From Maricaulis sp947259345 (lineage in GTDB: Bacteria > Pseudomonadota > Alphaproteobacteria > Caulobacterales > Maricaulaceae), in assembly GCA_965217205.1 (NCBI GenBank), contig OZ244254.1:2108001-2172000 (forward strand): 64,000 nucleotides of DNA, read 5' to 3'. Under the pieces are notes generated by a model that did no database searches, was not told the DNA's origin, and saw only the letters and a list, made by a program, of their open reading frames with translations. The position numbers were made by a program, and so were the translations under genes. Below are positions 9,181 to 17,259 of the stretch, in pieces; the first letter of the stretch is position 1, and the number at the start of each line of letters is the position of its first letter.

Positions 9181-9377
9181 GTCCCGAATACCTGAGAGAT
9201 TCCGTGCGCGCCGCTAATGCCCCCCGATCGGGACCGGCCGCACTTGCTCCGTCGGTGGGGCAAGGGACTGATCCCTCACCCGCTTTCCAGCGTTCGTCTC
9301 TCCCGCGGTCCCTTGGCCTGAGCGTTTCCGGGGCGGTTGCGCCTTCGGCGCCGGCATATTCGCCGGTCTCTCCCGCG
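9181..9377 (-). promoter_or_regulatory. tandem glycine riboswitch controlling gcvT-gcvH-gcvPA-gcvPB
   Basis: Read on the minus strand, two aptamers follow each other. Aptamer 1 runs from GCGGGAGAGACC (near 9375) through GCCGAAGGCGCAA to the CGCTCAGGCC 3' strand near 9315. Aptamer 2 starts at CGCGGGAGAGAC (near 9306), has a longer third stem, then GACGGAGCAAG, and closes with ATCTCTCAGGTATTCGGGAC near 9181. These are the hallmark conserved blocks of the glycine class, and the linker is the usual short one. It ends 65 nt before the gcvT ATG. By family knowledge it switches the operon on with glycine. The adjoining 9378-9641 stretch must hold the divergent promoters, which I cannot place. Confidence 0.95.
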
Positions 9378-9641
9378 GGGAGTTTGGTCCCGCTCCGCCC
9401 GCTTTCATGCGGGTTTTGCGATTGCCGCGGACTCTATGATTCCGGGCCCGAGAGTCAATCGCGGGCGGCGGTAAAATCGTGAGGAATTACTCGCCCTGAC
9501 AGGACAGGGGAAGACCGGAAACGGATAAAGCGAACACTGCTTCCCCAGACAAGGTACGGAGACTGCAGCCCGCTGAGTCCCGATTGCATCCAAATCGCGT
9601 CCCGCTCACATCACAGCAGCGTACAAACCCGGGATAGTTTC

Positions 9642-11156
9642 ATGTCTTTCAAGATTTTTGCGGCCAGTCTTCTGGCGGCCACCTCACTCATTTCTTCTTC
9701 GGCATTCGCCCAGATCGTGACGATCAACGAGGACACAGAGCGGCGCATCACGGACTATATCGCCACGGCAGAGGCGGTTGGCTCGGCCGGCGGCCTCTTG
9801 GTCACGATCGGTGATGAAACCCTCATTTCAACCGGGTACGGACTGGCCAATCGCGGCGCGCAATATCCCGCAACGCCGGAAAGCGTGTTCGACATGGGCT
9901 CGCTGACCAAACAGTTCACCGCAGCGGCCATACTGGTACTCGAGGAGCGCGGCCAGCTGAGCGTCAATGATACACTGGATCGGTATTTTGCCGATCTGCC
10001 TGCAGACAAGACCGGTATTACCATCCACCAGCTGCTGACGCACACGTCCGGCCTGTCGGACCATACCGGCGGTTATGAAGGCAGCGATCACAGCCCCTAC
10101 AAGTCACGCGAAGATTTCTTTGCCGCGCTGTTTGCCAGTCCGCTGAGCCGTGAGCCGGGCACGTCGCTGGAATACAGCAATGCCGGATACACAGTTCTCG
10201 CCGCGATCATCGAGGACGTCAGCGGCACGGATTATGAACACTTCCTGATCGAGGCAGTTCTGGACCCGGCCGGGATGGACCAGACCGGTTATCGCCAGCG
10301 CGACTGGGCTGATGAAGACCTGGCGCACATGTATTTCCATGGCTTCCTGGACCCTGAACGGGCCGATATCGGCAGCTTCATCGACCGGTGGCGCGAAGAG
10401 GAAGTCTCTTGGCACATGTTGGGCAATGGCGGCCTCTACACAACGCTTGTCGACATGGGCAAATGGCACCGCGCGCTGCAGGACGGCACTATTCTATCCG
10501 CGGAATCCACCGCACAGATGCAGGCACCGCATGTCCCTTGGGAAGCAGGCGATCCGGATCATTATGGCTATGGCTGGATCGTGGAAACTGGATCCGAGGG
10601 AATGCCCGTCAATCATGCCGGCTCGAACGGGCTCTTCAATGCCACGATCCGCCGCTATCCGGCAGACGACATTCTGATCATGCACTGGACCAATGAAAGC
10701 CGCCCCGCCGCGGATCGCATGGGCCCGGTGGTGCGTCGCATGCTGGTAGACCCGGCCTACGAGGCCAACCCGGTTCACGCCTCGCCCTATACGCTGATCA
10801 ACCAGTTCAGCCAGAGCCAGCCAGTTGAGCGGGTCGCCGATCTGCCCGCGCACCTGGAAATGATTTCCGGGCGCGAGCTCAGCGACCGCCGCATTCTCAA
10901 CCGGGTCGGCTTTTATCTGCTGGGTGAAGAACGCGGTGACTGGGCCGTCGCCCTGTTCGAGTTGAACACCACGCTCTTCCCGGGCGATGGCAATCTGTAT
11001 GACAGCCTCGGTGAAGGGCAATTCGCGCTGGGCAATACCGAGGCCGCGCTCTCAGCTTTCCGCACATCGCTGACGCTGGCGCCGGACGACGGCGGATGCG
11101 GCTGGTGCGAGAATGCCCGGACCCGTATCGCCGAACTGGAAACTGGTGCGCAATAG
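9642..11156 (+). CDS. secreted serine hydrolase (beta-lactamase/class C fold) with TPR-like tail
   Basis: 504 residues. A signal peptide (cleavage near SAFA-QIV, residue 23) is followed by a beta-lactamase-related domain. The nucleophile motif is S87-L-T-K90 and the second motif Y178-S-N180; a conserved HAG near residue 327 replaces KTG, as is usual for esterase, D-aminopeptidase or AmpC-like relatives. The last 70 residues (GDWAVALFELNTTLFPGDGN and GNTEAALSAFRTSLTLAP) look like two tetratricopeptide repeats. The substrate is unknown. One of three such hydrolases in the window. Confidence 0.85.
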   Translation: MSFKIFAASLLAATSLISSSAFAQIVTINEDTERRITDYIATAEAVGSAGGLLVTIGDETLISTGYGLANRGAQYPATPESVFDMGSLTKQFTAAAILVLEERGQLSVNDTLDRYFADLPADKTGITIHQLLTHTSGLSDHTGGYEGSDHSPYKSREDFFAALFASPLSREPGTSLEYSNAGYTVLAAIIEDVSGTDYEHFLIEAVLDPAGMDQTGYRQRDWADEDLAHMYFHGFLDPERADIGSFIDRWREEEVSWHMLGNGGLYTTLVDMGKWHRALQDGTILSAESTAQMQAPHVPWEAGDPDHYGYGWIVETGSEGMPVNHAGSNGLFNATIRRYPADDILIMHWTNESRPAADRMGPVVRRMLVDPAYEANPVHASPYTLINQFSQSQPVERVADLPAHLEMISGRELSDRRILNRVGFYLLGEERGDWAVALFELNTTLFPGDGNLYDSLGEGQFALGNTEAALSAFRTSLTLAPDDGGCGWCENARTRIAELETGAQ

Positions 11157-11270
11157 CACCGGCGCCTACATCCGCTACGTCGCTTTCAACCTGCAAGGAG
11201 GGGGCAGAGCTCAAGCTGTCTGCTCCTTGCCAGGGCGATTGCGCCTTCGGGGCGATTGACCGGCGCCCGG

Positions 11271-11657
11271 TTACTCGCCCTGATAGGACATGGGCAGACA
11301 GATACCGAGACCGGACTGAAGCGCCGGCTGGATCGCCGCCTGTTCCTCGGGATCCAGGGTCGCAACTTCGGTCGCTGCGGCATCACGCGCGGCCTCCCAG
11401 TCATCAACCATGGCCTCGCCCTGGATCGCGCCCTGAGAGCCCAGCGCGATGACCCGATAGGCGGCGGGCGACAGGCCCGCGCTCAACGCACCATCAAGGC
11501 AGCTGCAAAAGGCCTCGTGATCGGATGGCTCACCACCCGACCGGCGCATTTGCTGGACCTGACAGGATTGCTGCATCCAGGCAGAAAACTGCTCCGGATC
11601 ATCGGGGAATTCGGTCGCGGCAAGGCTGGCAAGACTGGCGATCAGGCTGACAATCAT
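11271..11657 (-). CDS. small exported protein of unknown function
   Basis: 128 residues. It starts with a short hydrophobic leader (MIVSLIASLASLAA), suggesting export, and contains four cysteines (QSC, CSC and the C near residue 119) that could form disulfides in the periplasm. A good AGGAGA site lies 7 nt before the ATG. Converges with the hydrolase gene. No family recognised; the even codon use and leader make it a likely real gene. Confidence 0.65.
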   Translation of the reverse strand: MIVSLIASLASLAATEFPDDPEQFSAWMQQSCQVQQMRRSGGEPSDHEAFCSCLDGALSAGLSPAAYRVIALGSQGAIQGEAMVDDWEAARDAAATEVATLDPEEQAAIQPALQSGLGICLPMSYQGE

Positions 11658-11750
11658 CAGGGTATCTCCTCATTGAACAGGCGCCAGCCTAGCGCATTTA
11701 CCGGCCTCTGCCCTCCCCTGTTCGGGGGGAGACAGTTCCGCCTGAGGACT

Positions 11751-11800
11751 CCCCCTCATCCGGCCCTGCGGGCCACCTTCTCCTAAGGGAGAAGGAAGGG
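11751..11800 (+). repeat. palindromic extragenic repeat, copy A
   Basis: A 50-bp unit opening with CCCCCTCATCCGGCCC and containing two internal palindromes: GGCCCTGCGGGCC and CTTCTCCTAAGGGAGAAG. Copies B (inverted) and C (direct) lie at 11856 and 12317. The same sequence style is widespread between genes in proteobacteria (recall). Confidence 0.85.
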
Positions 11801-11855
11801 AGTGAGCCAAATCACGCCACACAGACATGGTCCCGTATTAGATTGAGCGCATTCA

Positions 11856-11904
11856 CCTTCCCTCTCCCTAGGGGAGAGGGTGGCCAAAGGCCGGGTGAGG
11901 GGGA
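11856..11904 (-). repeat. palindromic extragenic repeat, copy B (inverted)
   Basis: Minus-strand reading of the same unit as copy A: CCCTCACCCGGCC, then GGCCACC, then the CTCTCCCCTAGGGAGAG palindrome. A and B face each other across about 55 bp, so together they could fold into one large cruciform in front of the DUF559 gene. Confidence 0.85.
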
Positions 11905-11922
11905 AGCCCCGGAGCAAGCAGG

Positions 11923-12303
11923 ATGACGCACACCGTCCTCAAGAACCGGCATCTCGCGCGGTCCATGCGCAAGGCGCAAACACCCGCAGAGGCGCGCCTC
12001 TGGTCGCGACTACGCAATCGCAACCTCCTCGGCGTGAAGTTTCGGCGGCAGGTGCCAATTGGTCCCTACATCGCCGATTTCGCTTCGCGCGAAGCCCGCG
12101 TGATCGTTGAAGCCGATGGCGGCCAGCACGGTGAGACCGAATCCCAAGACGCGGAGCGTACGGCTTTCCTGGAGCATCGCGGCTATCAGGTTCTCCGCTT
12201 CTGGAACCACGCCATCCTGGCCGATATTGACAGTGTAATGGAGGTGATCGGCGAGACGGTCCACTACGCGGTTCATCCGAAAAATCCGGACGCGCGGCGG
12301 TAG
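11923..12303 (+). CDS. DUF559 endonuclease-domain protein
   Basis: 126 residues, full length for the family. LWSRLRNRNLLGVKFRRQ and IGPYIADFASREARVIVEADGGQH match the DUF559 core, a predicted Vsr/PD-(D/E)XK nuclease-like fold; the D in IADFA and the E in VIVEADG would be the metal-binding acids. GYQVLRFWNHAIL is the typical end. No partner gene is present. It is framed by palindromic repeats on both sides, upstream A and B and downstream C, and lies between two genes with which it shares no function. Real activity of the family is not established. Confidence 0.85.
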   Translation: MTHTVLKNRHLARSMRKAQTPAEARLWSRLRNRNLLGVKFRRQVPIGPYIADFASREARVIVEADGGQHGETESQDAERTAFLEHRGYQVLRFWNHAILADIDSVMEVIGETVHYAVHPKNPDARR

Positions 12304-12316
12304 AATGGGCCGCGCG

Positions 12317-12367
12317 CCCCCTCATCCAGCCCTTCGGGCCACCCTCTCCCCGAGGGAGAAGGAAGGG
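12317..12367 (+). repeat. palindromic extragenic repeat, copy C
   Basis: Same orientation as copy A (CCCCCTCATCCAGCCC, then TTCGGGCCACC, then CTCTCCCCGAGGGAGAAGG). It starts 13 bp after the DUF559 stop and ends 6 bp before the argS stop, so it serves the 3' ends of two converging genes. Confidence 0.85.
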
Positions 12368-12373
12368 TATGAC

Positions 12374-14140
12374 CTACATCCGTTCCGGTGCTTCCAGGCC
12401 CAGCAGGTCGAGACAGAGTTCCAGCTGTTTCAGCGTCGCTTCCGCCAGCGCCAGGCGGGAGGCTTTCACCGCGTCGTCTTCCGCCACGAGGACCGGGCAG
12501 GCCGCGTAGAATTTCGAGAAGGCCTGGGCCAGGGTGAAGGCGTGGTCGCAGATGGCGTTGGGGGCGCGGTTCTCGATGGCCTGGTCGAGGGCGGCGCCGA
12601 ACGCGTCGAGCGCCAGCAGGAGATCGCGCTCTTCCTGGGCGTCTATGGCGATCTTGCCCGGCGTCACGCCCGCCTCTTCGGCCCGGCGCATCAGCGATTT
12701 CACGCGCACCGCGGCATAGAGAAGATAAGGACCGGTCTTGCCTTCGAAACTGGTGAAACGGTCCAGATCGAAGACGTAATTCGTGGTGCGGTAATTTTGC
12801 AGATCAGCGAATTTGATCGCGGCCAGCCCGACCATGCGGGCGACGCGGCCATGCTCTTCGGCGCCGACATCCGCGGCGAGCCCCGCCTCCTTGAGGCGTT
12901 CATCGGCGCGCTCGATGGCACTGGAGATCAGGTCGGCAAGGCGGAACGTCCCGCCATCACGGGTGCGAAGACGCTTGCCATCCTTGCCGTTGACCGTGCC
13001 GAACTTCACATGCTCCAGCGCGCCCTCAGCGGCGAGGCCGGCCTTCTCGGCGGCGCGGAAGACCTGTTCGAAATGGTCCGACTGGGCCAGGTCGACGACA
13101 TAGAGGGTGAGGTCCGGGCCGACCGACTGCTTGCGATCGAGAATGGTGGCGAGGTCAGTCGTGCCGTAGAGGGAGGCACCGCCCGACGTGACCAGGATAA
13201 GCGGGGCCAGTTCCTTCTTGTCGCCGTCACGGGCCACCCGCACGACCCAGGCACCTTCGCTCTGTTCGGCCACACCGCGCGTCTTGAAATCCTCGACCAG
13301 GCCGGGAATGAGCGGATCGACATCGCTCTCGCCCTTCCACAGGTCGAAATGCACGCCCAGCGCACCAAAATCACGCTTCAGCGCGGCGACCGACACTTCA
13401 ATGAAATGGCGCAACAGGGCGCGATAGCCGGCCCGACCGGCTTGCAGCTCGGCGGTCGCCGTGCGCGAGACTTCCAGACGCGCCGCATCCGCCTTGGCCT
13501 TGGCCGAGGCCTGCGGGTAGAGCCGTGCGAGATCCTCGATATTGACCGGCGGCTCGGACGGGTAGTCGCCCTTATGGTCGGCGTCGAAATAGACCAGGTC
13601 AGGCTGTTCTTCGCGCAGCTCGGTGATGAGATGGCCCATTTGCAGGCCCCAATCGCCAAGGTGGATGTCGGACACCACCTTGTCACCGCGGAAGCGGAAC
13701 AAGCGCTGCAGGCTGTCGCCCAGCACGGAGGAGCGCAAATGGCCGACATGCATCGGCTTGGCAACATTCGGGCCGCCAAAATCGATCATCACGGTTTTTG
13801 GCTGTTCGGTAACCGGCGCGCCGGCGCGCTCGTCAGCAGCGATCTCCGCCGCGCGCTCACCATAGAGATGATCGGCCGGACGCAGATTGATGAAACCCGG
13901 GCCGGCGATCTCGGCCGCGCCGATCTGCGGCAGACCGTGCAGAAAGTCGACCAGCTTGCCCGCGATCTCGCGCGGATTCGACTTCGCCTGCTTGGCCGCC
14001 GGCATGGCGCCATTGCACTGGAAGGGGAAGACTTCCGGATTCTGTTTGGACGGGGTCACACGGCCCAGCTCACGCGGAAGCCCAAGGGAAGCAAACGCGT
14101 CGCCCAGCACGGCGCTGAGCTGATCGGCGATAGAAGGCAT
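12374..14140 (-). CDS. argS: arginyl-tRNA synthetase
   Basis: 588 residues, class I synthetase charging tRNA-Arg. The HIGH-box equivalent is H131-V-G-H134 in NVAKPMHVGHLRSS. The KMSKS region is divergent (GKDGKRLRTRDGGTF), as usual for ArgRS. The anticodon-binding all-helical domain forms the C-terminus, ending YAACPVLVAEDDAVKASRL. Only 4 bp separate it from the upstream lipoprotein gene, so the two are likely one transcript. Confidence 0.96.
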   Translation of the reverse strand: MPSIADQLSAVLGDAFASLGLPRELGRVTPSKQNPEVFPFQCNGAMPAAKQAKSNPREIAGKLVDFLHGLPQIGAAEIAGPGFINLRPADHLYGERAAEIAADERAGAPVTEQPKTVMIDFGGPNVAKPMHVGHLRSSVLGDSLQRLFRFRGDKVVSDIHLGDWGLQMGHLITELREEQPDLVYFDADHKGDYPSEPPVNIEDLARLYPQASAKAKADAARLEVSRTATAELQAGRAGYRALLRHFIEVSVAALKRDFGALGVHFDLWKGESDVDPLIPGLVEDFKTRGVAEQSEGAWVVRVARDGDKKELAPLILVTSGGASLYGTTDLATILDRKQSVGPDLTLYVVDLAQSDHFEQVFRAAEKAGLAAEGALEHVKFGTVNGKDGKRLRTRDGGTFRLADLISSAIERADERLKEAGLAADVGAEEHGRVARMVGLAAIKFADLQNYRTTNYVFDLDRFTSFEGKTGPYLLYAAVRVKSLMRRAEEAGVTPGKIAIDAQEERDLLLALDAFGAALDQAIENRAPNAICDHAFTLAQAFSKFYAACPVLVAEDDAVKASRLALAEATLKQLELCLDLLGLEAPERM

Positions 14141-14144
14141 GTGT

Positions 14145-14723
14145 CTAGTCCTGGCCGGCCGCCACGCGGAAACGCTGTCCGGAGCGGTTGAAGGCGATCT
14201 GTTCCGGGGTCAGCTCGAAGCCGACGAGGATTTCGAAATTGACGCCCGACGTGCCTTCATCGGCGCGCGGGATGGAGATGGCATCGATGGTCTCGGTCAG
14301 GAAGACGCGATCCTGGTCGGCATCAAAGCGGACACGGACCGGGAAGATTTCCTTCTCGATGACCGCCATGTCGCGGCGGGTCACCGCGACGAAGAATTCA
14401 TAGGTCCGCTCACGGCCCTGGGCCGCGGGACCGCGGCCAAAGCCGAAATCGATTTCCAGATTGGCCAGGATCGGGCGATCGCCGTAATAGCTGCACAGGG
14501 AGCGAACCGCGAGCACTTCGCCGGTGAAACCGACATTCTCATAGACGACGTCACTGCCGTGGAATTCGACAATGCGGTGCGCGTCATACAGGGACAGGGC
14601 AGACGGGCACGGGCCGATATTCGGCTCGGGATCAGAGAAGACGCGACCCACAGACTGACAGGACGACAGCAGGCCGGCCAAGGCAGCCATTGCGGCAAGA
14701 GAACGCACGGATTTGAACGACAT
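14145..14723 (-). CDS. putative lipoprotein of unknown function
   Basis: 192 residues. The leader MSFKSVRSLAAMAALAGLLSSC has a lipobox-like LLSSC, so the mature protein probably begins at that cysteine and is lipid-anchored. The remainder is beta-rich (VRVRFDADQDRVFLTETI) with no catalytic motif that I recognise. It lies 4 bp upstream of argS and divergent from ispH. Confidence 0.75.
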   Translation of the reverse strand: MSFKSVRSLAAMAALAGLLSSCQSVGRVFSDPEPNIGPCPSALSLYDAHRIVEFHGSDVVYENVGFTGEVLAVRSLCSYYGDRPILANLEIDFGFGRGPAAQGRERTYEFFVAVTRRDMAVIEKEIFPVRVRFDADQDRVFLTETIDAISIPRADEGTSGVNFEILVGFELTPEQIAFNRSGQRFRVAAGQD

Positions 14724-14842
14724 TATGTACTACCTGTCCTGGAAACAGACCCGGTCGCTGGCTTGGGACCGGGCTCTTTGTTACCACGGTCATACGATGG
14801 AGATGCCGCTTCCGCAACGCCATCGCTGAAGGAGACACAAGC

Positions 14843-15793
14843 GTGACTGCGACACCCCGCCCCCCGCTGACCATATTGCGCGCCGCACCGCGCGGTTTCT
14901 GTGCCGGCGTCGACCGCGCGATCCAGATCGTCGAGCGGGCGATCGAGCGCTTTGGCGCGCCGGTCTATGTGCGCCACGAGATCGTTCATAACCGGCATGT
15001 CGTCGAACGACTGGAAGCCCTAGGCGCGGTGTTCGTCGAGGAGCTCGATGAGTGTCCGAATGACCGCCCGGTTGTCTTCTCCGCCCATGGCGTGCCCAAG
15101 ACGGTACCGGCCGAGGCCGAACGCCGCGAGATGATCTATGTCGATGCGACCTGCCCGCTGGTTTCGAAAGTCCATGTCGAGGCCCAACGCCATTTCGCCA
15201 ATGGCGATGAGATCGTTCTGATCGGCCATGCGGGCCATCCCGAAGTGGTCGGCACAATGGGGCAATTGCCTGACGGGGCGATCAGCCTGGTCGAAACCGT
15301 CGAGGATGCAGACCGATTCACGCCGCGCGATCCGCAGCACATTGCCTTTGTCACCCAGACCACGCTTTCGGTGGACGACACCTCGGCCATTGTCGATCGT
15401 CTGCAGGCCCGCTTTCCCGATATGAAGGCCCCGCACAAGGAAGACATTTGCTACGCCACCACCAATCGCCAGGCGGCGGTCAAGGCAATGGCCCCGCGCA
15501 GCGACCTGGTCTTCGTGATCGGCTCGCCGAACTCGTCCAACTCGGTGCGCCTGGTCGAAGTCGCCCAGCGCTCCGGCGCCGGCGATGCCCGGCTTGTGTC
15601 CTGTGCCGCTGATGTCGACTGGTCGACCATCGGGTCGATCCGCACGGTGGGCATCACCGCCGGCGCCTCGGCTCCGGAAGATCTCGTCGAAGGGCTCATC
15701 AATGCCTTCCGCGAGCGCTATGATGTGCAGCTGGAAGATATCCGCGTCACCGATGAGGATGTCGTTTTCAAACTGCCCCGCGCTGTCGCCTGA
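14843..15793 (+). CDS. ispH: 4-hydroxy-3-methylbut-2-enyl diphosphate reductase
   Basis: 316 residues; last step of the MEP isoprenoid pathway, yielding IPP and DMAPP through a [4Fe-4S] cluster. Cluster cysteines are C20 (GFCAGVDRA), C104 (DATCPLVSKVH) and C203 (DICYATTNRQ). The substrate-binding SSNSVRLVE segment is intact. The start is a GTG at 14843, supported by AAGGAGA about 8 nt upstream. ispG, the preceding enzyme, lies at 60.2 kb. Followed by DUF1801 and rnhA on the same strand. Confidence 0.96.
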   Translation: MTATPRPPLTILRAAPRGFCAGVDRAIQIVERAIERFGAPVYVRHEIVHNRHVVERLEALGAVFVEELDECPNDRPVVFSAHGVPKTVPAEAERREMIYVDATCPLVSKVHVEAQRHFANGDEIVLIGHAGHPEVVGTMGQLPDGAISLVETVEDADRFTPRDPQHIAFVTQTTLSVDDTSAIVDRLQARFPDMKAPHKEDICYATTNRQAAVKAMAPRSDLVFVIGSPNSSNSVRLVEVAQRSGAGDARLVSCAADVDWSTIGSIRTVGITAGASAPEDLVEGLINAFRERYDVQLEDIRVTDEDVVFKLPRAVA

Positions 15794-15802
15794 GGACATT
15801 CA

Positions 15803-16222
15803 ATGGCCGAAAACAAGACCCAACCCACCGCGATCAAACCCGCCGAGTATGTTGAAGCCGTCGAGCATCCCGTGCGGCGTGAGGATGCCCGCACCCTGCT
15901 CGCCCTGATGGAACGCATCACCGGCTGGAAGCCGCAAATGTGGGGTCCGGCAATCATCGGTTTCGGGACCTATCACTACAAATATGAGAGCGGCCGCGAG
16001 GGCGACTTCATGCGCACGGGCTTTTCCCCGCGCAAGGCCAACATGGTCGTCTACATCATGCCCGGTTACAGCGATTACTCCGCTCATCTCGCCCGCCTCG
16101 GCAAGCACAAGCTTGGCAAATCCTGTCTTTACATCAACAAGCTGGCCGATGTGGACATGGCGGTCCTGGAAGAGATCATCCGCGCCGGCCTCGACGACAT
16201 GGCGAAGAAATACCCATTGTGA
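15803..16222 (+). CDS. DUF1801 domain protein
   Basis: 139 residues. The pattern WGPAIIGFGTYHYKYESGREGDF and FSPRKANMVVYIMPGY is typical of DUF1801, a small YdhG-like fold of unknown function. Its stop overlaps the GTG start of rnhA by four bases, so the two are translationally coupled. In many alphaproteobacteria the slot between ispH and rnhA holds thrB; here DUF1801 takes it. Confidence 0.85.
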   Translation: MAENKTQPTAIKPAEYVEAVEHPVRREDARTLLALMERITGWKPQMWGPAIIGFGTYHYKYESGREGDFMRTGFSPRKANMVVYIMPGYSDYSAHLARLGKHKLGKSCLYINKLADVDMAVLEEIIRAGLDDMAKKYPL

Positions 16223-16662
16223 GCACGATCACCATCCATACCGACGGCGCCTGTTCCGGCAATCCGGGACCGGGCGGCTGGGGCGCCATCCTGGAATGGA
16301 ATGGCCACCGCAAGGAACTCAAGGGCGGCGAGGCCGACACGACCAATAACCGCATGGAGATGATGGCCGCCATCCAGGCGCTCGAGGCGCTGAAAAAGGC
16401 CGACCGCTCGGTTATCCTGATCACGGACAGCGTCTATCTGCGCGACGGCATCACCAAATGGATCCATGGCTGGAAAAAGCGCGGCTGGAAGACCGCCGAC
16501 AAAAAGCCGGTGAAGAATGTCGATCTGTGGCAACGCCTGGACGACCTCACCCGCGCGCACACGATCGACTGGCGCTGGGTGAAGGGCCATGCCGGTGACC
16601 CGGGCAATGAGCGGGCCGACGAGCTGGCGCGCGAAGGGCTGGCCGAGGCGCGCGGAAGCTAG
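16219..16662 (+). CDS. rnhA: ribonuclease HI
   Basis: 147 residues. Cleaves RNA in RNA-DNA hybrids. The catalytic carboxylates D9, E47, D70 and D134 are all present (IHTDGACSGNPG, NNRMEMMAA, ITDSVY, ERADELA). The basic WIHGWKKRGWKTADKKPVKN region is the substrate-binding handle of the type 1 enzyme. GTG start overlapping the DUF1801 stop. Followed by a terminator hairpin. Confidence 0.97.
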   Translation: MSTITIHTDGACSGNPGPGGWGAILEWNGHRKELKGGEADTTNNRMEMMAAIQALEALKKADRSVILITDSVYLRDGITKWIHGWKKRGWKTADKKPVKNVDLWQRLDDLTRAHTIDWRWVKGHAGDPGNERADELAREGLAEARGS

Positions 16663-16697
16663 TTGCCCGCGACGTGCGTCAGGTATCTGGAACAAAG

Positions 16698-16729
16698 AAA
16701 AGGCCGCGGTGTCACCACCGCGGCCTTTC
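16698..16729. terminator. bidirectional terminator between rnhA and the TonB-domain gene
   Basis: A 13-bp stem (AAAGGCCGCGGTG at 16699-16711 against 16716-16728) with a 4-nt loop, flanked by an A run on the left and TTT on the right. It lies between two converging genes and can serve both. Confidence 0.8.
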
Positions 16730-16775
16730 GGGACAATCAGCTGAAAGGGTAGGAACCAGCTGACCGGTCCGACAA

Positions 16776-17123
16776 TCAGTCGTTCAGGCGGAATTCCAGC
16801 TCACGGGAATGGCCGTCCGTCTGGGCCGCGGCCGGCGCATAACGCCAGGCTTCGATGGCTGCCAGGGCGGCGCGGTCGAAGACCCCTTCCGGCGTGGCTT
16901 CGACGACTTCAGCATTGACCACTCGGCCATCGGCGTCGATCGAGTAGGACACGCGTACCGTGCCCTCAATGCCGCGACGCTCGGCCCCACGCGGATATTC
17001 CGGCGCGACCAGCTCAACAGATTCACGGGTCGTGGTGTTGTTGGCAGCAGCCGGCGCGGTCAGGGCAATCGGGGCGGCGATGGCAGAGATGCAGACAAGG
17101 GCGGAAAGGATTTGCTTTTTCAT
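16776..17123 (-). CDS. periplasmic TonB C-terminal-domain protein
   Basis: 115 residues from the ATG at 17123 (a GTG at 17132 is possible). A cleavable signal peptide (to about APAAA-NNT) precedes a single TonB C-terminal domain: VAPEYPRGAERRGIEGTVRVSYSIDADGRVVNAEVVE and FDRAALAAIEAWRYAPA are typical. There is no membrane anchor or proline-rich spacer, so it is not a complete energy transducer; it is probably a soluble periplasmic protein. Function is unknown beyond the fold. Confidence 0.85.
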   Translation of the reverse strand: MKKQILSALVCISAIAAPIALTAPAAANNTTTRESVELVAPEYPRGAERRGIEGTVRVSYSIDADGRVVNAEVVEATPEGVFDRAALAAIEAWRYAPAAAQTDGHSRELEFRLND

Positions 17124-17221
17124 GGCGCTCACTCGGCGTTGTTGATGGCAAAGACGAGCGAGGGTGTAAGCCTGTGAAATTTCTGCCAGCTTGCTGGAAT
17201 CGCTAAAAGTCGAGCGAATCC

Positions 17222-17238
17222 GATCATATCGTATGATC
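17222..17238. promoter_or_regulatory. perfect palindrome, possible operator
   Basis: GATCATA-TCG-TATGATC, 7-bp arms around a 3-bp centre. It sits in the 136-bp gap between the start of the TonB-domain gene and the stop of nfeD, about 100 bp upstream of the TonB-domain gene. It may bind a dimeric regulator. No regulator is identified. Confidence 0.4.
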
Positions 17239-17259
17239 AGATCCGCCCTTTTACTTCAC

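Noticed and set aside
9114..9482. Plus-strand frame of 122 residues over the riboswitch
   Set aside because: The conserved aptamer blocks explain this sequence on the minus strand.
12305..14191. Plus-strand frame of 628 residues antisense to argS
   Set aside because: Begins inside repeat copy C and mirrors argS throughout; the translation shows no domain.
16699..16728. Possible attenuator or riboswitch after rnhA
   Set aside because: A plain stem with short loop and flanking A and T runs between convergent genes fits a shared terminator.
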